From: an uncultured cyanobacterium
GTDB taxonomy: Bacteria; Cyanobacteriota; Cyanobacteriia; PCC-6307; Cyanobiaceae
Direction of reading: 5' to 3'
NCBI GenBank assembly: GCA_903871775.1
Contig: CAIQIA010000011.1
Span: forward strand, 1-64,000
Length of the DNA: 64,000 nt
The notes under the pieces: model-generated
Told to the model about the DNA's origin: nothing
The model's input: the letters and a program-made list of their open reading frames with translations, nothing else
The model's database searches: none
In this document: positions 57,680 to 64,000 of the stretch, one piece after another
Position numbering within the stretch: position 1 is the stretch's first letter
Layout: each line of letters opens with the position of its first letter
Position numbers and translations under genes: made by a program

Positions 57680-57751
57680 GCGGATGTAGCTCAGTGGTAG
57701 AGCATCTCCTTGCCAAGGAGAGGGTCGAGAGTTCGAATCTCTTCATCCGCT
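57680..57751 (+). tRNA. tRNA-Gly (anticodon GCC)
   Basis: Cloverleaf of 72 nt: acceptor GCGGATG pairs with CATCCGC, T discriminator; anticodon stem CTCCT/AGGAG region with loop TTGCCAA, anticodon GCC (decodes GGC/GGU); T-arm GAGTTCGAATCTC. No encoded CCA. It borders the polysaccharide cluster. The opposite-strand GNAT gene ends inside its acceptor stem. Confidence 0.96.
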
Positions 57752-58216
57752 TGAATGCTTTTTGAGCAGCAGATTCTGGCTGGTGACCAGCCGAAAGCCC
57801 AGTTGCTGGTAAAAGCCACTGCTCTGGGTGGTCATCAGGTAGATGCGTTCAACCTGACGCAGCGGCCCGGACCGCAGCAGCTGGTCCACCAACTGCCGGC
57901 CGATGCCCAGGCCCTGCTGGTCGGTGGCGACCACCACATCCCAGAGCGTGGCCCGGAACACGCCATCGCTGGTGGCCCGGCCGAAACCCACCAACCGCCC
58001 GCCCTGCCAGGCGGTGACCACCACGGAGCTGGCGGCAAGCATGGTGCGCAGCTGAGCCGGCTGCCGACCCGATGCCCAGAAGCTGTGCTGATCGAACAGG
58101 TTCTGGAGCTGGCGCAGGGCGCCCACGGGCCGTAGCCCTGGCCCGAGACCGAACCAGCGCAGGCCCCGACAGCCAGGCGCATGGATCAGAACGACGGTGC
58201 TCTGCGAGGCACCCAC
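57743..58216 (-). CDS. GNAT-family N-acetyltransferase
   Basis: Encodes about 157 residues from the GTG at 58216; other in-frame starts up to 58357 are possible, the last one lying over the secA start. Acetyl-CoA binding is suggested by [20 protein letters not shown] (Q/R-x-x-G-x-G/A), followed by the [11 protein letters not shown] motif. Small GNAT enzymes acetylate amines or protein N-termini. Its TGA lies at 57743-57745, nine bases into the 3' end of the tRNA-Gly(GCC) gene on the other strand. Divergent from secA. Confidence 0.78.
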   Translation of the reverse strand: MGASQSTVVLIHAPGCRGLRWFGLGPGLRPVGALRQLQNLFDQHSFWASGRQPAQLRTMLAASSVVVTAWQGGRLVGFGRATSDGVFRATLWDVVVATDQQGLGIGRQLVDQLLRSGPLRQVERIYLMTTQSSGFYQQLGFRLVTSQNLLLKKHSSG

Positions 58217-58319
58217 AACAGCAGACCAGGGGATGACCCTCCATCGTCCTACAAGGACGGGAGGGCAGCCACCGGCAAGATCGCTTGCAGTAACTTGGGC
58301 ATTCCGTCCATCGCGCTCC

Positions 58320-61136
58320 ATGCTCAAGCTCCTGCTGGGGGATCCCAATGCGCGCAAGCTGAAGCGTTACCAGCCCCTGGTCTCGGACATCAACCTGCTG
58401 GAAGAGGACATGGCGCCTCTGACGGATGATGAACTGCGGGGACGGACCGCCGGCTTCCGTGAACAGCTGGACAACGCCGGCTCAGCCACCCGTCAGCGGC
58501 AGCTTCTTGATGAGCTGCTCCCCGAGGCGTTCGCCGTTGTGCGCGAGGCTGCCCGGCGGGTCCTGGGCATGCGGCACTTCGACGTGCAGCTCATCGGCGG
58601 CATGGTGCTGCACGACGGGCAGATCGCCGAAATGAAGACCGGTGAAGGCAAGACCCTGGTGGCCACCCTGCCTTCGTATCTCAATGCGCTCACCGGCAGG
58701 GGTGTGCATGTCGTCACGGTCAATGATTATCTGGCCCGCCGTGATGCGGAATGGATGGGGCAGGTGCATCGCTTCCTGGGGCTCAGCGTCGGCCTGATCC
58801 AGCAGGACATGAGCCCTGCCGAACGACGCCGAAACTACGCCTGTGATGTCACCTATGCCACCAATAGTGAGCTGGGATTTGACTACCTCAGGGACAACAT
58901 GGCCACCGACATTTCAGAGGTCGTCCAACGGGAGTTTCACTACTGTGTCATTGACGAAGTGGACTCCATCCTCGTGGATGAGGCCCGTACCCCTCTGATC
59001 ATCTCAGGCCAGGTGGAACGGCCCCAGGAGAAGTATCAGCAGGCTGCTCGCCTGGCCCAGCAGCTTGTCCGCGCCGCCGAGATGGGCAAAGACGGCATTG
59101 ACCCCGAAGGCGACTATGAAGTCGACGAGAAACAGCGCAATGTCATTCTCACTGACGAAGGATACGCCAAGGCTGAAAGTCTGCTGGGGGTGTCCGACCT
59201 GTTTGATGCTGCCGACCCCTGGGCTCACTTTGTCAACAACGCCCTCAAGGCCAAGGAGCTGTTCATCAAGGATGTCAACTACATCGTTCGCAACGACGAC
59301 GTCGTCATCGTGGACGAGTTCACCGGTCGGGTGATGCCCGGTCGTCGCTGGAGCGATGGTCTGCACCAGGCCGTTGAAGCCAAGGAAGCGTTGCCGATTC
59401 AGCCCGAAACTCAGACGCTTGCCAGCATCACCTACCAGAACTTCTTTCTGCTGTATCCCCGCCTGGCTGGCATGACGGGTACCGCCAAAACCGAGGAGGT
59501 GGAATTCGAGAAAACCTACAAGCTCGAAGTCACCGTGGTGCCGACCAACCGCATCCGTTCGCGCAGGGATCTCCCCGATCAGGTCTACAAGACCGAAACC
59601 GCCAAATGGCGTGCCGTTGCCATGGAAACGGCTGATGTGCACAGCCAGGGTCGCCCCGTGCTGGTGGGAACGACCAGTGTCGAGAAGAGTGAACTGCTTT
59701 CGGCGCTGTTGCAGGAGCAGGGCATCCCCCACAACCTGCTGAATGCCAAGCCGGAGAATGTGGAGCGGGAGGCGGAAATCGTGGCCCAGGCCGGCCGTGC
59801 CGGTGCCGTGACAATCGCCACCAACATGGCTGGTCGCGGCACCGACATCATCCTGGGGGGCAACACCGACTACATGGCCCGGTTGAAGGTGCGGGAGGTG
59901 CTGCTGCCACGGCTGGTCCGTCCCGAAGAAGGTCATCGTCCACCGGTGCCCCTGCAGCGGGAGGCCAGTGCGGGGTTCTCGGCGACCGCCACCCCGGTGC
60001 GCCCCCCCAGCGAAGCGCGGGCGATCGGGGCGCTCTTTCCCTGCGAGCTCTCGGGCGACACGGACGCGGCCCTGGCTCAGGTGGCCCGCACCCTTGTGCA
60101 GCTCTGGGGAGACCGCAGCCTGACCGTGCTCGATCTTGAAGATCGCATCACCAGTGCTGCCGAGAAAGCCCCATCCGAAGACGAGGGGATCCTGGCGCTG
60201 CGCCAGGTGATTTCCAGAATCCGTGCCGATTACGATGCTGTCATCGCCGCGGAGCAATCCGGGGTGCGGGAGGCTGGCGGGCTGCATGTGATCGGCACCG
60301 AACGGCATGAATCCCGACGGGTTGACAATCAGCTGCGTGGCCGGGCTGGTCGCCAGGGGGATCCCGGCAGCACCCGCTTCTTCCTGTCCCTGGAAGACAA
60401 TCTGCTCAGGATCTTTGGCGGCGATCGGGTCGCCGGCCTGATGAATGCTTTCCGGGTCGAAGAAGACATGCCGATCGAGTCAGGCATGCTGACCCGATCC
60501 CTGGAGGGCGCCCAGAAAAAAGTGGAAACGTATTACTACGACATCCGCAAACAGGTTTTTGAGTACGACGAGGTGATGAACAACCAGCGCCGGGCCGTCT
60601 ATGCCGAACGGCGTCGGGTGCTGGAGGGGCGCGACCTGAAGCGTCAGGTGCTGGGCTATGGCGAGCGAACCATGGACGACATCGTTGATGCCTACGTCAA
60701 TCCTGAACTGCCACCCGAGGAATGGGACCTCAGCCGTCTGACGGCAAAAGTGAAGGAGTTTGTGAACCTGCTCGCCGATCTGCAGCCCGAGCAACTCCAG
60801 GGCTTGACGATGGAGGAACTCAAGGCCTTTCTCCACGAACAGCTCCGGATCGCCTATGACCTCAAGGAAGTGGCCATCGAACAGATGCGCCCTGGACTGA
60901 TGCGGGAGGCCGAGCGCTTTTTCATCCTGCAGCAGATCGACACCCTCTGGCGCGAACATCTGCAGAGCATGGACGCCTTGCGGGAATCAGTTGGTCTTCG
61001 TGGCTATGGCCAGAAAGACCCGCTGATTGAGTACAAGAACGAAGGCTACGACATGTTCCTCGAAATGATGACCCAGGTTCGCCGCAACGTCATCTACTCC
61101 ATGTTCATGTTTGAGCCTCAGCCCCCCCGCGCGTGA
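58320..61136 (+). CDS. secA: preprotein translocase ATPase SecA
   Basis: Encodes 938 residues from the ATG at 58320 ([19 protein letters not shown]). NBD1 Walker A MKTGEGKT (about 105-112), the DEVDSIL box, and NBD2 with RGTDIILGG are present. An insertion of about 90 residues after [14 protein letters not shown] ([16 protein letters not shown] onward) is typical of cyanobacterial SecA. It ends [13 protein letters not shown] without the C-terminal zinc tail. Drives Sec export. Its stop overlaps the next ATG (TGATG). Confidence 0.97.
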   Translation: MLKLLLGDPNARKLKRYQPLVSDINLLEEDMAPLTDDELRGRTAGFREQLDNAGSATRQRQLLDELLPEAFAVVREAARRVLGMRHFDVQLIGGMVLHDGQIAEMKTGEGKTLVATLPSYLNALTGRGVHVVTVNDYLARRDAEWMGQVHRFLGLSVGLIQQDMSPAERRRNYACDVTYATNSELGFDYLRDNMATDISEVVQREFHYCVIDEVDSILVDEARTPLIISGQVERPQEKYQQAARLAQQLVRAAEMGKDGIDPEGDYEVDEKQRNVILTDEGYAKAESLLGVSDLFDAADPWAHFVNNALKAKELFIKDVNYIVRNDDVVIVDEFTGRVMPGRRWSDGLHQAVEAKEALPIQPETQTLASITYQNFFLLYPRLAGMTGTAKTEEVEFEKTYKLEVTVVPTNRIRSRRDLPDQVYKTETAKWRAVAMETADVHSQGRPVLVGTTSVEKSELLSALLQEQGIPHNLLNAKPENVEREAEIVAQAGRAGAVTIATNMAGRGTDIILGGNTDYMARLKVREVLLPRLVRPEEGHRPPVPLQREASAGFSATATPVRPPSEARAIGALFPCELSGDTDAALAQVARTLVQLWGDRSLTVLDLEDRITSAAEKAPSEDEGILALRQVISRIRADYDAVIAAEQSGVREAGGLHVIGTERHESRRVDNQLRGRAGRQGDPGSTRFFLSLEDNLLRIFGGDRVAGLMNAFRVEEDMPIESGMLTRSLEGAQKKVETYYYDIRKQVFEYDEVMNNQRRAVYAERRRVLEGRDLKRQVLGYGERTMDDIVDAYVNPELPPEEWDLSRLTAKVKEFVNLLADLQPEQLQGLTMEELKAFLHEQLRIAYDLKEVAIEQMRPGLMREAERFFILQQIDTLWREHLQSMDALRESVGLRGYGQKDPLIEYKNEGYDMFLEMMTQVRRNVIYSMFMFEPQPPRA

Positions 61137-63643
61137 TGGCAGCCAGCCAGGCCAGACGTCTGATCCTCGCCGTCGGCATGCACCGCAGCGGCACCTCGCT
61201 GCTCGGTTCTCTGCTCGGGGGACTGGGGGTGAGCCTGCCAGGACAGCTCATCCCGGCCGATGAGGCCAACCCTGAGGGCTACCACGAATGGGACCGGATC
61301 GTGGACCTGCAGGAACGGCTGCTGGTGGAGCTGGACCGCTGGTGGCCCTCCGAAGAAGGCCTGCGCCCTCTGCCGGAGGGCTGGCTGGAGCATCCCGCCA
61401 CCCTGCGCACCCGCCGGGAGCTCGTGGAGCTGCTCTCCAGCCATCTGCAGGGGAGCGGCCCCTGGGCGGTGAAAGATCCCCGTACGAGCCTGCTGCTTCC
61501 CCTCTGGCGCTCGGTGGCAGCCGAGCTGGACCTGAACCTGCAGCTTGTGCTGGCCCTGCGCCATCCGGCGGAGGTGGCGGCCTCGCTGATCCACCGTGAC
61601 GGGCCGATCGTGGGAACGGATCTGCACCGGGCCATCGGTCTCTGGCTGCGCCACACCAATGCGGTGCTGACCGACGGCCGTGGTCTTCCGCTCGCCGTGG
61701 TCGACTACGGCGACTGGTTCCGCGACGGCAGCGGTCAGCTGGAACGGCTCGTCCAGGCGCTTGACCTTGCTGGGGCCGGGCCCGAGCGGCAGCGGGAGGT
61801 GCTCGAACGGGTGCGCCCGGAGCACCGCCGCCATCGGCAGGGGTCCGCCGGCCTGGAGCTGGAGCCGTCGGTGAAACAGATCTACAGGGACTGGCGACGG
61901 GCGGCCAGGGGCTCCCGCTGGCGTGCCCGCCGGACAGCGGCTCCGCCCAACCTGCGACGCGACTGTCGTCTTTCGGTCGCCGAACTCACGGCGGTACCGG
62001 AGACCTGGCCACACCTGGTGGAGACCTGGTCGGCCTGGCCGGCGCCAGCCGATCCCGGGCCTGTGACGCTGGCCCCCAAAGCCGTGGTGGCGACAGGAGG
62101 TCTCAGCAGTTTCGAATGGAGCCTCCACAGCTGGTTGCAGCGGTTACCGCTGGCAGGCCTGGCCGCGGCAGGTCCTGATCCCGACGACCAGCACCCCCAT
62201 CGGGTCTCGCTGATCAGCCCACAGGCATCGGAGCCGCAACCCTTTGCGGTGGAACGGCTGGCCATCAATCTCGAGCTGCCGTCGGCCGCCGGGGTGGATC
62301 AGTGGCTCGTGCACCTGCGCCACCAACAGCTGGTCTGGGATCCCCATCCCGGCAGGGTGCGACTGCTGCGCCGACTCGGGATCAACGCTTACCTCCTCGA
62401 CGCCGAAGCCAGCGCCAACGGGTGGCTGGAGCCCCGGGAGGCCCCAGACGATCTGCAGCAGCAGGCGAGCCTGTTGCTGGGCCTGCCGCCGGTCCGGGCA
62501 CTTCAGGACCTGTGCATCGCGACCATGGTCCTGGGTGATGGAGGTCCCCGCTGGCATGGCCCACTGCCCCGCAGCGTCGGCAGCATTCCGGGCTTCGAAT
62601 GCCTGGAACGGCCGACGGTGCAGCATGCCCGCGCCGCCGCAGCCTGGCTGCAGGCCGTCCAGAAGGCCGGGATTCAGCTCGTCTGGCTGGGAGCCCAGGA
62701 ACGGTTCTGGCCCCAGCAGGGCTGGACCGCCTTGGAGCGCCATCCGGGACTGCTGCCGCCACAGCGTTTCCTCGGAGCAGTGGGCCCCGACCGCATCCAG
62801 GAGGAGCTCGCGTGGCGCAGCAGCGGACGGCCGGAACCTGCCCAGCCGGTCACCCCCCAACCCTCCTGGGATGTGCTGGCCGACTGGGATGACCCCAAGG
62901 GGGCGCCGCCCTCGGTAGCGGTCTGCATCAGCCTCCACAACTACGCCGACAGGATCTGCACGGCGCTGGAGAGTGTGCAGCGGCAACAGCAGCCGTCGAT
63001 CGAGCTGATCGTGGTCGACGACGCCTCGGATGATGACGGGGTCCGTCGGGTGCACGACTGGCTGCACACCCATGGCCCAAGCTTCCGCCGGGCACGGCTG
63101 TTGCGCCATCACCGCAACAGCGGCCTGGCAGCAACCCGCAACACGGCGTTTTCACTGACCCAGGCCCCCTGGAGCTTCGTGCTCGACGCGGACAACCGGC
63201 TTGAGCCCGAAGCCCTCAGCGCCTCCCTGGCCGTGGCCCGCCACGGCGGGAACGACCTTGCAGTCGTGCATGGGCTGCTGGCGATCTGGGACGAGGGGAG
63301 CAACACCTCGGCAGGTCTGCTGGGGGGAGGCAGGCCATGGCAGCCCGAAGCCCTGAAACCCGCCAACCAGATCGATGCGATGGCCTTGATCCGTCGCGCC
63401 GCGTGGCAGCAGGTCGGCGGATACACCCACATCCCAGGAGGCTGGGAGGATTACGACTTCTGGTGCTGCCTGATTGATGCCGGTTACCGGGGCCTGGTGT
63501 GTCCCCGGGTGCTGGCCACCTATGTGCGTCACGGCGGCTCGATGATCCATCGCTCGACCGACCAGCAGCTGCGACCCATCTCCCGGCTGCTGCAGTGCCG
63601 CCACCCCTGGCTGCAACTGCCCTATGCCGGACCCGAGGCCTGA
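61136..63643 (+). CDS. sulfotransferase-GT2 fusion protein
   Basis: Encodes 835 residues from the ATG at 61136; an in-frame GTG at 61133 would add one. N-terminal sulfotransferase P-loop GMHRSGTSLLGSLL (about 14-27) and VKDPRTSLLLPLW (3'-phosphate side) occupy roughly the first 270 residues. A middle region (about 280-580) has no motif I recognise. The C-terminal part (about 590-780) is a GT2 domain: ISLHNYADRICTALESV, VVDDASDDDG, VLDADNRLEPEAL and GGWEDYDFW. It could add sulfate and a sugar to the same glycan. Coupled to secA by a one-base overlap. Confidence 0.82.
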   Translation: MAASQARRLILAVGMHRSGTSLLGSLLGGLGVSLPGQLIPADEANPEGYHEWDRIVDLQERLLVELDRWWPSEEGLRPLPEGWLEHPATLRTRRELVELLSSHLQGSGPWAVKDPRTSLLLPLWRSVAAELDLNLQLVLALRHPAEVAASLIHRDGPIVGTDLHRAIGLWLRHTNAVLTDGRGLPLAVVDYGDWFRDGSGQLERLVQALDLAGAGPERQREVLERVRPEHRRHRQGSAGLELEPSVKQIYRDWRRAARGSRWRARRTAAPPNLRRDCRLSVAELTAVPETWPHLVETWSAWPAPADPGPVTLAPKAVVATGGLSSFEWSLHSWLQRLPLAGLAAAGPDPDDQHPHRVSLISPQASEPQPFAVERLAINLELPSAAGVDQWLVHLRHQQLVWDPHPGRVRLLRRLGINAYLLDAEASANGWLEPREAPDDLQQQASLLLGLPPVRALQDLCIATMVLGDGGPRWHGPLPRSVGSIPGFECLERPTVQHARAAAAWLQAVQKAGIQLVWLGAQERFWPQQGWTALERHPGLLPPQRFLGAVGPDRIQEELAWRSSGRPEPAQPVTPQPSWDVLADWDDPKGAPPSVAVCISLHNYADRICTALESVQRQQQPSIELIVVDDASDDDGVRRVHDWLHTHGPSFRRARLLRHHRNSGLAATRNTAFSLTQAPWSFVLDADNRLEPEALSASLAVARHGGNDLAVVHGLLAIWDEGSNTSAGLLGGGRPWQPEALKPANQIDAMALIRRAAWQQVGGYTHIPGGWEDYDFWCCLIDAGYRGLVCPRVLATYVRHGGSMIHRSTDQQLRPISRLLQCRHPWLQLPYAGPEA

Positions 63644-64000
63644 GCCACGAGCCGGGCTGCGGTGACATCGGTCGTCATCGACAGATTCCCCTGAGGTGGA
63701 AGCTGGGACCCCATGGCCCCACGGATCAGAAGGCTCACGTCACGACAGAACGCGCTGCTCAATTGTGAGCGACAGTCGCGATGACGGGCCAGGCGTTCGC
63801 GCCGACGCACGGATTCCGGCAACGAGATGGCCTGCTCACGCAGGGCGACAAGCCTCATCGCAGCTGCCAATTGCGAACTGTCGAGATTGTCACAGAGCCA
63901 GACATAGTCACGGAAATCATGCAGAGCCTGAATCTCTCGATGGGACGCAGAAGGACTGGCGAGAACGACCAGGCCAAGGCAGGCCGCATCAAGGACTGGG
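63622..64000 (-). CDS. C-terminal part of a GT4-like glycosyltransferase (partial)
   Basis: The minus-strand frame is open from the window edge to the stop at 63622. The readable end, PVLDAACLGLVVLASPSASH then EIQALHDFRDYVWLCDNLD, matches the donor-binding end of GT4 enzymes (G-x-P-V-V..., E-I). Only about 125 residues are visible; the catalytic front lies outside. Convergent overlap of 22 bases with the fusion gene. Confidence 0.6.
   Translation of the reverse strand, partial: PVLDAACLGLVVLASPSASHREIQALHDFRDYVWLCDNLDSSQLAAAMRLVALREQAISLPESVRRRERLARHRDCRSQLSSAFCRDVSLLIRGAMGSQLPPQGNLSMTTDVTAARLVAQASGPA

Overview
The window reads as chromosome from a high-GC picocyanobacterium of the Synechococcus/Cyanobium type. 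Evidence for a cyanobacterium: PsbZ, a Psb34-type small protein, a Ycf37-like TPR protein, Ycf23, the SqdB/SqdX sulfolipid pair, the cobalamin genes cbiD and cbiC, RNase J, a SecA without the C-terminal zinc tail, and a few HIP1-type palindromes. Genes are tightly packed, often overlap, and there is no gene-free stretch longer than about 300 bases. Core regions are very GC-rich (45 of 60 bases at 6421-6480); two regions are clearly poorer in GC (25 of 60 at 1741-1800; 18 to 26 of 60 in lines sampled between 54.4 and 56.6 kb).

Layout. (1) 1-4.67 kb: the end of an integrated mobile island. A rightward, start/stop-overlapping gene run (tail of an SSB-like protein, small membrane protein, KilA-N protein, HTH/excisionase-like protein) faces a leftward three-gene cassette (HExxH metallopeptidase plus two glycine-rich membrane-associated proteins) and a tyrosine integrase that abuts tRNA-Gly(CCC), the likely integration target. 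(2) 4.8-16.6 kb: aminotransferase, cbiD, guaA, a small glycan/lipid-modification group (PhyH dioxygenase, methyltransferase, GT-A-like protein), a B-type succinate dehydrogenase operon, a sulfotransferase. (3) 16.6-30.6 kb: two tandem PBP2-type transpeptidases, sqdB-sqdX, psb34, thiG, rpmI-rplT-ycf37-like, a SpoIID/LytB protein, a GT2 and dnaX. (4) 30.6-41.7 kb: leftward tig-clpP-clpX-LRAT protein-dnaX; rightward asd-dapA-rnj; tilS and ycf23. (5) 41.7-50.7 kb: uvrB, lysC, holA, cbiC, mutS, psbZ, ribH. (6) 50.7-57.7 kb: a surface-polysaccharide cluster (three GT4 glycosyltransferases, a Wzt/Wzm-type ABC exporter, a 505-residue methyltransferase-containing protein) with a drop in GC, ending at tRNA-Gly(GCC). 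(7) 57.7-64 kb: GNAT acetyltransferase, secA, a sulfotransferase-GT2 fusion overlapping secA's stop, and a partial glycosyltransferase running off the edge.

How it fits together. Housekeeping blocks (proteolysis, DNA replication and repair, lysine/DAP and cobalamin synthesis, photosystem assembly) alternate with envelope genes: two PBP2s, SpoIID, sulfolipid enzymes, two sulfotransferases and seven or more glycosyltransferases. The most novel-looking parts are the metallopeptidase cassette in the tRNA-Gly island, the SSB-tail/KilA-N operon opposite it, an LRAT-fold protein inserted between clpX and dnaX, and the sulfotransferase-GT2 fusion coupled to secA. All functional statements come from motif reading alone; no database or folding search was run.
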